A stretch of 64,000 bases of DNA from Diphasiastrum complanatum (GCA_029204225.1 CM055114.1:16761502-16825501), one strand, 5' to 3'. Numbered from the stretch's first letter, positions 49,515 through 60,429 are shown. The notes: generated from the sequence alone by a model not told the origin. Program-made: numbers and translations.

Positions 49515-50428
49515 AACATTGTCAAAGCATACTTGGATTGACAAACAAAAGCTTTCTCATTATGGAAGTCAATCCCTAATCCTAAGATGTAATGAATTTT
49601 TCCAAGATCTTGCATCTTGAATTCTCTTCCAAGTGCAATTTTGGTTTCTTCAACGAGATTGATACAACTTCATGTTAGGATAATATCATCAACATAAATG
49701 AGAAGAATGACAATATCACTATTATAAAACTTGACATACAAGGAAGGTTCATAGTTACTAAGATTGAATCCTAGTGAGACAAGGAAAGTGTTAAGTTGAG
49801 AATACCACGATCTTGGTGCTTGCTTTAGTCCATAGAGACTTTTGAAGAGCAAGCAAACTTTGGTCTTGTCTTGGATAAACCCAAGGGGTTAATCCATATA
49901 AATTTCTTCTTTTAGATATCCATTTAAAAATGCATTTGAGACATTTAGTTGAAAAACTTGCCATTTGAAAAAACAAGCAATAGAAATGATGATTCTAATT
50001 GATACCATCTTTGCAACTGGAGCAAAAGTATCCTCATAATCAAATCCATAAACTTGAGCAAAACCCTTTGCACAAAGTCTTGTCTTGTACTTATTGATTG
50101 TGCCATCTTGATTATATTTGACTCAAAAAACCCATTTGCAACCAATAGTGTGCTTGTTGAATGGAAGATCCACAAGCTCCCATGTTTTGTTGGCAATCAA
50201 TGCATCATATTCCTCCTTCATGGCTAGAAACCATTCTTTTGAGTTGAGTGCATCATCATATACATCCTTTGGCTCTTCATGTGAAACAAAATATGCATAA
50301 CTAGTGGATTTGAGTTCCACTTGTTTGCCTTTATCTCCATATGTAAGCCTCTTAGGCTCAGATCTTTCTCTTTGTGATCTCCTTGGTGAAAAAATTTGAG
50401 GTGACTCCTCCTCAATTCTCGGCCTCAT
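49515..50428 (-). pseudogene. Copia reverse transcriptase fragment, copy B
   Basis: Same RT as copy A, but extending further: after [20 protein letters not shown] it retains ILLIYVDDIILT, the YxDD active site, and then MQDLGKIHYILGLGIDF. Stops after GCKWVF and EIYMD are shared with copy A, so they predate the duplication. The Asp to Asn change (QLNVSNAFLNG) is shared too. It lies next to the transposase-like gene exactly as in copy A. Confidence 0.92.
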
Positions 50429-50760
50429 CTCTCCATGATAATCTTGAAGGGTGATGATAGGAGAATCCTTTTGAGAATCTTTGATCTCGGCCTCATCAAA
50501 GATGTATTTTTTATTCTCACATTAGGGGAAATATGGGCTCAAAATGGGCCCTTTAAGAAATTGCACTTTAGAGAGAGATTACGTAGGGAGAGAATGCAAA
50601 CCGGTAACTTTTGGTCACCATTTTTTGAGTTTTCGGCCTTGCCCGACGTTTAACTAGTATGGTTAACTTCATACAATAGTTAGTTAAGCATGATTTGCAC
50701 TTGATAACATGGATTATTTATTTATTAAACATAATTTGAGTTTTGTATGTTTGTTGCAGA
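50429..50760 (+). other. Region upstream of transposase-like gene, copy B
   Basis: Noncoding, almost identical to copy A 26678-27009, ending in a TTTGTTGCAG splice acceptor. Confidence 0.5.
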
Positions 50761-52647
50761 TCATGTTTGGTGGCAAAGAACTATTTAACAGATCGTTCAT
50801 GCATTGGATCATCTTTAAGTCATGTTTTACCAAGAAAGTCAGCAAAGGAAATGATAAAAAAGGCTCGATTTGAAAAAATGAAAAAATGAAAAATGAAATT
50901 GTACAGACTATTTTGATTAAGGTTCAATCATACTTGGATGCAAATGTGATACAAGGTGCATGTGATGTACCTGGAATTAGCAGAAATGCTTATTCTACTT
51001 TTTTTAGAATAGTTAAAGAAGCTTTTTTCCAAGTGATGGTGAAGAAAATTTATCTTCCGCATCCATATCGGGTAAGATTAGCGAAAAATTATTATAATGA
51101 CAGAATATTCAAAGTAGTTGGCCAACCACTTCATATAATTGAATTATACAAATCAAAATATGATGAGCTCAATTACAACGATTGCAATAATATTTTCCTT
51201 GATATTGAAAATGTTCTAAAATACATTATTCGATTCTATAAACTAGACGAACATCAAGTAAATGGAAAGATCATTATTGTGATAAAATTGGATGAATCTG
51301 AAATCATCAAGGGTCCAAAGTTGGAACGAGTGAGTGTCACTTTGATGAACAAAATTTCATATACAAATGTTCGAACATTTAGTGTTCAATCGAAAAATCA
51401 CATATGGTGATTGGCGGCATTCCAAGTATACATTTCAATTTTCATTTAGAATATCGTTATTAACAATTCATACCTTGTTACTTGCTTCTCTACAAGTCTT
51501 GAAAAATGACCATAAAATACTTTCATAGATATTTTCAAGAACAAATTATGGCGAGATTATAAAGAAACATTTGGAGGGTGAGAAATTTACAGTCGAAAAC
51601 CATGGAAGATTCCAAATTCAATGGCACCTTGCAGGGGATTTGAAAACATTAAAATGTATGTATAATGTCTCTTATGGGGCAACATCAAAGCATCCATGTC
51701 TTTATTACATGAAAGATTGTTACAATATGAATTTGGGACGATCAACAAACACTGGCCCAACACGAGAAGCTGAAGATCCAAATATGAAAAGTGTTCTGCC
51801 AATCCCATTAAAAAATGTTCACATATGCACATTGCATGTTGAGGGTCGTATTATTAAAAAACTTATTTACCTGCATATTTTACTAGCATGGAATCATAAA
51901 CCGGAGTTTGTGGCTAAAGCAGCAATTAGGAGGTTGGAAATAGTTCTTTCAAATACAGGACTACATAAAGTGAATGTCACGATTGAAAAAAGTGACAGAC
52001 TCTCCGGGAAAAAAGGAAACGTTCCTAATAAGCCATCAATTGGAGGTGCTAAAGCAAGAATGATTCTTATCCAATCACACATGCAAAGAATCAAGTGTTA
52101 GATACGAAATTTGGAGAGAAATTGTTCAAGCCACACGAACACTGGAAGGAAGTAATCGAGTGGAAAAGGGACAAGTGTGGACTAGCTTAGACAAACTCAT
52201 AGGTGTTATCAGGAAAGAAAACCTATCATCAGAAGGTATGAGGACTTTGCAAAATCATTGCACCACATTTGTAAAATCTATACATGATTGTTGGGGAAAA
52301 GACAACGTTACTCATTACATGGTGCTAATCTATATTATTATCTGGTACTTTTCTCATTCATACTTATATTTTTTTCTACTAATGTAACTAATCAAAACTA
52401 TTGTTTGCAGCACATCTTTCTTCATCGTGCAACTTATTTTGCAAAGGAATATGGGAGCTTAAGTATCTGGTCATCACAAGGCATGGAAAAATTTCATTGG
52501 CAAGCAAGGGGAGCATTTCATAGAGCAACAAATCATGAAGGACACAAATCCAAAAATAAATATTTAGTTCAACTTTTTCAGTGGTTTTATAGAGGAGCAC
52601 AATTTAGATATCAAGTTAAAAACTTGCCAAGTATTATGATATTTTGA
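50761..52647 (+). pseudogene. Transposase-like gene (T-gene), copy B
   Basis: The most complete copy. Order: GACDVPGISRNAYSTFFRIV; IIIVIKLDESEIIKGPKLE (a possible first catalytic Asp); FQIQWHLAGDLKTLKCMYN and SYGATSKHPCLYYMKDC (GDLK with a Cys pair region); LKNVHICTLHVEG; TSLDKLIGVIRKENLSSEGM; intron 52321-52410; HIFLHRATYFAKEYGSLSIW and SSQGMEKFHWQARGAFHRAT; TGA at 52645. The string GGDxK..C..C then QGxEKxN/H..R.TNH recalls an uncharacterised transposase-like family common in invertebrates; a remote-homology search is needed. Stops and an altered splice acceptor (CTACAA at about 51496) show decay. Confidence 0.65.
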
Positions 52648-52690
52648 AAGGCATTCAAATTCATAACAAAAGAGAGATTCTTCTAATATA

Positions 52691-54260
52691 TCAAAAATTT
52701 ATTATAGAAAATTGTTTAATTATCATCATCATCCTCTCAAGATTCAGACGAATGGTATTGTCATGAAGGAATAATCTCCTTTCATATGGATCCAAAAATT
52801 CTAAATTTTTCTTTTTGCTCATATCAAAGTAACCCGAATAAAGGGTCGTTGTAGATGATCTTTGTGTAATCACACTGGGAGTATAACCCAATATTTTGAT
52901 AGCCAAATCCCTTTTCACAAAAACTATTTTATATGTTTCTCTTGTGTACTTACGGCCTCCTAAACAAACTGATAATGATTTGATGGCCATAATGACAGTT
53001 GTTGCATATGGATTAAAAGATGAATGATATATACAAATCTCATTATTTTGAAAGTTTTTCAAATAATGAGATAGAGACACATCCTTTCTCCCCGCTGATA
53101 CACCTCGGACGACTACATGTCTCATACCAAAGGCATCAATTTCAATAGCATCCTATAAACAAGAAAAGAAAATAAATTTAGAATGATACATAACACTGCA
53201 AACTCATACTTTAATACTGCAAACTCATACTTTAACTAAACAATATCAATACCAATATGGTATCTACGTACCAGATCATAATCATGGTATTCAACAACGT
53301 TTGTTGTGCTAATGTCATGTCCTCCAATGGCCTCTACATTTCCGGAGGGGATATATCTAGGCCTTGGGAGATATTTTTTTTGGAATTCCAAAAATTCCTC
53401 CTCTGTAGGCAAAGTTTTTTCATAGGCTTTAGATTTTTCAATCATGGCCTTCAAGGCCTCATTGCCAGATTTCCAATTGCCATCTTTATCATAATCTATC
53501 TCACTTTAAAGGTAATTATATGTGTAATCAACAATGTCAAAAAATTCTGATAAATTTTGAGCAAAAATGGAGAGGATTTCGTCCTCTCTCAAATTCAAAA
53601 CATCTTCTATATCATTAAATGAAATATAACTTTCATTATTTATCAAATATAAGGGAACATTGTGTAGACTTAATTGATTAACAAGAGATGCACATGGAAG
53701 AGAATCAGAGTGGATTATAGAATGAGGGAGAGATTTTTGATAATCTGAAGCCATAGATGCTTCAGCTTCAACCTTTATATTAGTATCTGCATCATCTACA
53801 TCAACTGGAGCAGGTGTAGATGCTTCGATCAATGGAACAGATGAAGATTCAACAGACTCATCATCTAGAATTTCAACAGATATGTAAAAGACAAAAGCCA
53901 TTCCTTTGATCATAAGACGACATATTCTTTTGTGGATATCACAATATATATTTCTTTTGAAATGGTCATCCAGGTTAGAGTACTGTCTATTGTGTTTATG
54001 CTTAGAGGATGGTTGGGAATGCACAAGGTCCTGAAAATGAACGAAACAAAAACTATCTATATCCAAAATAGGAGCACTAATAATTTGAGAAAAATTATCA
54101 AGATAAGAAATTAAACTATAATGATTTTCATAAACTAGCTTATCGATATTGAAGGAAGAAAAAAAATACTCGCAAAATACTCTAATTTCTCAGATGAAAT
54201 GTCACTGGCATTCAAAAAATCCAGAAGTTTGTTATCTGAGGACATGGAGGAACTAGTCAT
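52691..54260 (-). pseudogene. Partner gene of the transposase-like gene (P-gene), copy B
   Basis: Starts ATG 54260 (MTSSSMSSDNKLLDFLNASD), with introns near 54165-54090 and 54020, an exon with NRQYSNLDDHFKRNIYCDIH, an acidic APVDVDDADTNIKVEAEA patch and NDIEDVLNLREDEILSIFAQ, a stop before KAMIEKSKAYEKTLPTEEEF, an intron (donor GTACGT, acceptor TTATAG near 53155), and a last exon with RGVSAGRKDVSLSHYLKNFQ ending 52691. Its stop is 43 bp from the convergent T-gene stop. The product is unidentified; being paired with a transposase-like gene suggests an accessory DNA-binding or regulatory protein. Confidence 0.6.
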
Positions 54261-54530
54261 ATTGAACCTGATATCGGTTCAATGCGACAGAATGATATTG
54301 GTAGAGGAATGCACCACAGTGCGCGCGTTAATCCGATATCGTTAGGACAAGAATCAAATTTTCTGCAAGCACACGTCAGAAGAGGTTGATATAGATTTAG
54401 TGCGTCTGAATGAATCCGACCGTGCACTGATAAGGTGCGCGTCGATTCGATATCACAAGAAAGAAAGAAAACAAAATGACTAGTGAGTTCAGAATGAAAG
54501 ATCACGAAATCCAAATATGGAGAGTGGTGC

Positions 54531-54545
54531 CCATATTTATAGCCA
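54531..54545 (-). promoter_or_regulatory. TATA box of the partner gene
   Basis: Minus strand CTATAAATATGGGC, about 275 bp upstream of the P-gene ATG at 54260. The intervening leader contains three copies of the GATATCG..GCGC motif. Confidence 0.65.
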
Positions 54546-55572
54546 ATTCTTGTTGATCACAGTCATACATTTGTCAAATAATGAATTGAGAAACACAGCC
54601 TATATTTATCCACCAATCAGAGTGAGACAAATTTGTACCTACGCCGGATTACATTAAATAGTCTATCACTAGATTCAACGAATCATCATTAGCCCTGATC
54701 CTATACCTGCGTCAGAATACATTAAATAGTCTATCACTAGCCTCACCGAATCATCATTAAACAAATAATAAAAAAATATTAAATGGACAACATTGAAAAA
54801 CGTGTACAAGGAGAATTATTACAGACTCTCGTCCTATTTAAGAATTGTAATAATGAGATTTTTTCTTTTAAGACAATGTTCATTCTGAACATTTTCATAA
54901 GGCATTCATAATGCGTTCCGATATATTTTCAATGCATCTCAGATATCGGATCAGCACGCCTTTGGAGAATACAATGATTTTTCACTTGGACTGCGCGCGT
55001 CGAATCACTATTGTAGGAAAAAAAAAATTTAAAATTTTTTTGAAATTATTGGAGGGTATTTTGCATGATCAAAGCTTGATTCGATAGACTCTTCATAGTG
55101 TCCAAAGCTAAGGAGAATCTATCGAGTCAAGCTTTGATCATTCATATTATCTTTCAATATCAATTCAGTGTGCGAGAATAGCCTCTTTGGTTTTCACATT
55201 CAGTATACACGCGTCGATTTGCTATTGGGTGAAATAATGGTCGTTGGAATTTTTTGAAATTATTATGATTGGATATAAAAAAAGTTCATATATTTATAGC
55301 TTAACCTTGTCAATTTTAGCAATAAACTATAGATGTGACCATACTTTTGTAAAATTAATTGTAGATGTGACCATACTTTTGTAAAATTAATTGTAGATGT
55401 GACCATATTTTTGTTTTAATTAATTGTGGTTGTTATTATCGACTAATTATTTTGATGAAAGATTGATATTTAATTTGATTTGATTGACAAGCCTCTGAAT
55501 ATCTCGTACATCAGCGTAATCTGAATCTCGGACATCCAAACCACCACGCTTGCAATCATTTCGGATTTTTTC

Positions 55573-55584
55573 TATATAAATAGA
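55573..55584 (+). promoter_or_regulatory. TATA box of the H3-like/protease gene
   Basis: CTATATAAATAG lies about 235 bp upstream of the ATG at 55813, mirroring the minus-strand TATA box at 54.54 kb; the two promoters face apart. Confidence 0.6.
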
Positions 55585-55812
55585 CAGAGGATGTTGAAAA
55601 TTTTTTGCTTGAAATTCTTGTCGTTCTCTACATTCATGCGATATCGATTCAGCACGCTCAAAGCAATCTTCCTACAATTCGCTTTTACTTGCACGCATCC
55701 ATCCGCTACCAGCTATTGGTTAGGTTTATTTCAGGTATCGATTCGACGCGCTCGACCTGATTTCTGAACATGAGTTATCCTTCATCACGCGCTGATCTAA
55801 TATTGGATACTA

Positions 55813-56235
55813 ATGGTGCGGACTAAGCAGACAGCATGAGTCCACCCTGGTGGAATCCCAATCACAAGAGGGGGTCAGAAAAATGCACCACCACCGCCTC
55901 GTCCAGCACCACCTCCTCCTAGGCTAAGGGGCAGAAGAAGAGACCCACCCTAGCTCAAGGATATTTGGAAGCTATAGAAGACCAATAATCTTCTGATTCC
56001 GAAAGCTCACATACAAAGATCCATCAGACAGGTTACAAGAAGTCTATCTGTATATGTGAGATGGACTGTAACGGCAATAGAGACGCTGCACACTGCATAT
56101 GAGGATTTTCAAGTAAAAAAAATTTCAGATACTATTGTTGTAGCTGTCCATGCCAAGAGGGTGACCATCATGCCCAAGGATCTCAACATTGTGTTCAGGC
56201 TACGGGACACATATCACAAATTTGCAGAGTACTTT
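55813..56235 (+). pseudogene. Histone H3-like domain within the fusion
   Basis: About 135-140 codons in one frame with three stops, at 55837, 55951 and 55975. The start copies the H3 tail start; alpha-N (HIQRSIRQVTRSL), alpha-1 (AIETLHTAYEDF), alpha-2 (ISDTIVVAVHAKRV) and the L2 motif TIMPKDL with RLR are recognisable. Most tail residues after the first eight are unlike H3. Alignment to canonical H3 needs no gap from alpha-N to L2. Confidence 0.85.
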
Positions 56236-56635
56236 AGACCTGGTGCTTCCTCTCCTCCAAAACAAGTTTCAGAGAGGAGAAAACGAAAGCCATCTCAACC
56301 ATCTTGGCTTGTTTTTCGTATACAGAGCGGGAGTGTTTCAAAGAAGAGGAGGTCTCATGGCCCTCCTAATAAAACGAGGGATTTTTCAAAGCCATCTCCT
56401 CTGGATGAGATTCTATCTGCTAGGCAATCTCCTCTCAAATCTCCTCCTAAGTCTCCTTCTTCTCCTCCCAGAACTCCATTTTTAACTTCTCCTGCTAAAT
56501 CTACCTCTCCTAATAAATCTCCTCCTCCTTCAAAATCTCTGTCTCCTCCTACCCCCATAAATATTAGTTCTCCACCTCCTGTTCTAGGAAATGATTTAGA
56601 TGATTTTGTAAATGTAAAGATAGAATCAATTTTGA

Positions 56636-57836
56636 ATGACATTTTTTTTTGTGGTTTATCTGTATTACTTCCGTCACCCCCCTGCACTTGCCTTTGTAAA
56701 TACTCCTCAATATGTACAGTATGACCAATTGTTGAACACATATCTTAAAGCTTTAGGTCCTAGATACAGTTTTAAGATGTCGAAGACCAATGCTGGTCTT
56801 TCCCTTTTTAAATTAGATACATGTGAATTAGAAAGTAGGGATAAAATGCTAGGTGACAATGTAGGAGGTGGGACAATTCAGTATTGGAAGTTTTTCCAGA
56901 CTCCGTTGTTTATAGATGTAGCATTGTTTCCCCTTCAATTCACGGCTGCATTTGATTTCCCTGATTTCAAAAGTCTGCAAGATGATATAATCCAATACGT
57001 CAGACTGGGGACTCCAATTCTTGTGCTCCCATACATAACAAAGTAAGTGTATTTTTTTCAAATTTTATTAAATTGAATTTTTCACATATTTTGATTTCAC
57101 ATTGATTCTCATAAATTTATTGTTTTTTGATTGCAGTGATCATTAGAGCTTATATGTGTTGTCCTTATACGTCAATGATGAGGGTGTGTGTAATCCAGTT
57201 TGTTTAAATATGAACTCTATTACACCCACACACACAAAATTGCCAGGAGCCATATCCAAAAAATACTGGAACTCATTCCAATACCAAATGCAATAGCATA
57301 TACAAAGCTGAAAATTGTTGATGCAGAGGTAAAAATTTATCAATATCAGTCTGACGCGCCCTTGTAGTTATTGTTTGGTTTCTTTTCAAATCGTGCGCGC
57401 AGATCCGATACTCAAACAATATTTTTTGGATATCGGTTCGACGTGCGCTTGTTTTTGTTGTTGATTTTATTATAACATCCTGCGCGTTGATCCGATATCT
57501 CATAATGTTAAAATTTTGATACTACAGTCCTCTCAACAGGTTGATTTCGTAAGTTGTGGTTGGTACAATGCCAAACACTTTTTCAATTGGCTTGCACTAC
57601 ATGATGGACTTCCTAATCTGGAAGAGGTAATCTTCAATTAATAACATTTAATTGTGTTTTTGTATTTTTTTCATTATCAAATTCCTAATAACTAATCTTT
57701 GATTAATAACATTTAACTGTGTTTATGTTTTTTTCAGTTTAAATGCCCAAAGGTCTCCCCAATGGAGATAATGCACTTCAGGCAGGAGACCATAAAGCTT
57801 GTGATCGAAAATTCATATCCAGTTGCAGTGGCATAG
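56636..57836 (+). pseudogene. Ulp1/C48-like cysteine protease part of the fusion
   Basis: His at 57141 followed by a stop where Trp is usual, Asn at 57213 in the position of the catalytic Asp, and Gln-x-x-Asp-x-x-x-Ser-Cys-Gly at 57534-57560. Ulp1-like proteases remove SUMO or related tags, and plant DNA transposons (MULE and CACTA types) often carry captured copies. Two introns with proper GT/AG ends. A frame change around 57280-57300 is likely. Substrate unknown. Confidence 0.75.
57340..57500. repeat. Four GATATCG/GCGC motifs inside intron 2 of the protease part
   Basis: AATATCAGTCTGACGCGCCC (57340-57359), CGTGCGCGCAGATCCGATAC (57392), GGATATCGGTTCGACGTGCG (57428) and TGCGCGTTGATCCGATATCT (57481-57500) occur in alternating orientation within the 199-bp intron. 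Same motif as the 54.3-55.8 kb cluster. Confidence 0.8.
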
Positions 57837-57965
57837 TGTTCTCCACCCAAGCTAGTCCCAACTGGAGAAATGGATTTAGAGATCATAGATAGTTGATACT
57901 GAAAAAAAATCCGTCTCATTTGTTTAGAGCTCAAGGCAGAAGAGAAACAAGGGAGCCACGTGGTC

Positions 57966-58124
57966 ACGAACAGAAAAGCTTCGAGGTCCGAAGACATGAA
58001 GACAACGAATAGAAAAGCTTCGAGGTCTGAAGGCATGAAGACAACGAATTGAAAAAGCTTCGAGGTCCGAAGACATGAAGACAACGAACAGAAAAGCTTT
58101 GAGGTCCGAAGACATGAAGACAAC
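57966..58124 (+). repeat. 37-38-bp minisatellite, about four units
   Basis: Units GAAAAGCTTCGAGGTCCGAA plus GACATGAAGACAACGAA(C/T), with few differences. It starts about 130 bp after the last exon of the fusion gene. Frames through it are artefacts. Confidence 0.92.
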
Positions 58125-58929
58125 GGTCAAATGTTCGTTGACTGAAGATCACACGAACATTAAGATAAAAGGCTCATGGACCCAAGGTGACCTAATGACA
58201 AAGCCAAAGGCACAAGAAGACACGAAGATCCAGGCAATGGCAAATCTCCATGCGTGAAAGGATAGATGAGATCGCAGAAGTACCAGGAGGACGTCATCCT
58301 CCGAAGACAGGATATCGTTAGGACGTGCCTAATCAGCCGTTCTTGTAATCTCCTGATTTGCTAATCGTGTCCTCCTCTCTACATACATGTAGATCCTGAT
58401 TATTAATTAAGTAGTCGTAGCAGATTGGCAATATACCAATATAAGCTTAGCACTGTGTAGCCAGCAAGTTAGAGGTTCAAGAAGTCTGCTAGTAAGCGCG
58501 ACAAGTTTTGATTCGCAAAAGAAAGAGTTTCTTTTGCACCGACGCGTTGTGTGGTCAGTCACAACAGCGCTTAAGAAATTCTCTAATAATGTTGTAGATG
58601 TTTTAAGCAAAAGTTTTTTCTTGTCTTGAATATGATCGAATACTTAATTGTTTGATACTTGTATGTTTGTAATCAGCTATTTTTTTTTTATTCCGCACAC
58701 TAGTTTTACCTTGTCGAATGCATAAGTAAATTCTATGTAAGTCGACAGCATCTGTCGTCACTTTGGAAGATTGTAGATCCTGTCATAGATGTTGAAAAAT
58801 GAAAAATCATCTTATCTTGACTTTAGGCTTTTGGCAAAGTTTTTCCTATGTGTATATGATGTTCCATATTGTAAATGCCAAATTTAGTCTAGAAGAAACT
58901 CGAGCTACATGGGTTCTTCAAGTCTAGTT
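58125..58929. other. Noncoding
   Basis: No gene or element boundary supported. Confidence 0.5.
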
Positions 58930-59585
58930 GGTAATATACATCTTGCATATAGAATGTAGACATAGAAATGTCAATAATAGGCTTGTAGAAACTCGTGGCA
59001 CATCACATGCAATGGTTGTAAGCATTCCATAGTGACATGCAAGGCATGCACAAAATGAAATGGACACATGCAATGATGATTTGTACAATTCTAGTTGTAA
59101 ATTTGACACTTGGTAAAAGTAGGTAGAAATGCATGCATGTAAAGTGACAAATGTCACTAGTTCTCTAGTTCTCGCTTTTAGATGTGGATAAAAGTTGGAA
59201 AGAGATGGTTCTACCTCGAGCTACTCCAAACTCCATAAATATGTGTAGACTCTCTCATAATTTTGATTAAGAACCAAACTTTAAAGCTATTCCATGTCAA
59301 TTTGGATCTACACTATTGTTTGCTTGAATTTTGCTCTCTCTCTCTCTCTCTCTAACTCGAGTAGAGACTTATGCTAATGCATTTAATTCTTGTACTTTTT
59401 CCTTTTGTTTTTCAAAGCAATCATTCTCTGATTCTTAGCATGCTAGATTGATTTATTCATTAAATCTTGTACTAGATCTTGGCATTCAATCTAGAATCAG
59501 TTTATGTGCTAAACACAAAGCCTAACAAGATCATTCACACTTGAGGATCATTCTCCACATGTGTGAGCTTGCTGGATTTTTATCA
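58930..59585 (+). repeat. Copia LTR, best-delimited copy
   Basis: Same family as the minus-strand copies at 25.5 and 36.3 kb. Carries CATAAATATGTGTAGACTC (promoter-like), a CT microsatellite (59334-59351), CTCCACATGTGTGAGCTTGC and ends TTTTTATCA just before the primer-binding site. The 5' edge is approximate. Confidence 0.75.
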
Positions 59586-59597
59586 TAGTATCAGAGC
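59586..59597 (+). promoter_or_regulatory. Retroelement primer-binding site (initiator Met tRNA, one mismatch)
   Basis: TAGTATCAGAGC right after the LTR end ATCA; one base from TGGTATCAGAGC. Confidence 0.88.
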
Positions 59598-60429
59598 CCA
59601 ATTAAGCTTTACATGCTATTATCTCTGTTTGTGCAAGAATTTGTGAGCCCAATTCAAGCAAAAAAGTTGTTTATCACTTTTCTTTACCTTTTCTTGAAAT
59701 GTCTTTGGATCAAAGAGGATAGAAACTAGATTTTTAGATCAGAATTGACATTGTACAAAATTCTAGAATTCTGCACGTGTGAAAATCAGAGATTTTCATA
59801 CCTTCTTTATTTCCTTCATAATTTGTCCAAATATATTAATGTTATAGCTTGATGGAAAGCTTCTAGAGTGTACTTTCCATTGCAATTGATCTCAAATCAG
59901 TCTGATGTGTCTTTCAAGAGTTATAAGCTCTTAAAGAGGGTAGGGAGAAGTCCAAAATTTGAGTGACCACTTTTTGATTTGATCCAATTTAGCTTGATTC
60001 ATAATCCATTGTTTTGAGTATTCAACACAAGAAACTTATGATCAAGACAAAGTTTGGAGTTATTGAACACTTTTGAGCCTTCTTTAAATCATTAAGTGTT
60101 TTCTTTTGTAGCATCTAACATGTGCCAAAAGTAGAATCAAAACTTGTCTATACTCCTCAATCCATTTTGAGAGACTGATCTAGATTATCTTGTTTTGTGG
60201 AATATTTGAGATCTATCTCAAATACAATTGAAAGTATTTCACATAGGATTGATAGCACACCCTTCAAAATTCCTATAGTGAAAGAGAGTAGCAACATCAA
60301 GTCTGTTTGGAACAAGCTCAAACATATAATTGTCCTATAACAAAAAGTCTTCACAATATTGCACCTATAGGAGGATATCTCTTAGAACCAAGTGAAAGAC
60401 TAAGTACCTCCAATTATTCAATATGAAAG

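Larger units (their letters stand above)
54270..55810. repeat. Cluster of GATATCGATTCGACGCGC-like motifs, both orientations
   Basis: Copies at 54270-54288 (GATATCGGTTCAATGCGAC), 54319-54340 (reverse), 54435-54456 (reverse, GTGCGCGTCGATTCGATATC), 54910-54926 (part), 54942-54960 (GATATCGGATCAGCACGCC), 54991-55008, 55207-55225, 55640-55657 (GATATCGATTCAGCACGC), 55734-55754 (GGTATCGATTCGACGCGCTC) and 55786-55810. They lie between two divergent genes in an otherwise AT-rich spacer. Likely binding sites for an element protein, by analogy with subterminal repeats of DNA transposons; that role is inferred. Confidence 0.8.
55813..57836 (+). pseudogene. Histone H3-like protein fused to Ulp1/C48-type protease
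   Basis: ATG 55813 gives MVRTKQTA, then TGA (55837), a Pro/Arg-rich tail, LKDIWKL, TAG (55975), KTNNLLIPKAHIQRSIRQV and the fold: RWTVTAIETLHTAYEDF and VAVHAKRVTIMPKDL. Segment lengths match canonical H3; Trp after Arg and NLLIP recall CENH3. A Pro/Ser/Lys-rich linker (KSPPKSPSSPP) follows; a T-run (56642-56650) shifts frame to a protease part: LFKLDTCELESRDKMLGDN; intron 57043-57136; NDH, TAG (57144, Trp expected), SLYVLSLYV; CLNMNSI (Asn for Asp); intron 57329-57527; QQVDFVSCGWYNAKHFFNWL with the Gln/Cys signature (Cys codon 57555); last exon to 57836. The fusion is inferred from continuity, not a transcript. Confidence 0.75.

Noticed and set aside
55813-56235. The H3-like match as chance similarity
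   Set aside because: Tail start, all helices and loop motifs occur in the right order, in one frame, with H3 spacing; chance is not credible.
57734-58152. Repeated Leu-Phe-Ser protein on the minus strand
   Set aside because: It is the reverse of a 38-bp minisatellite.
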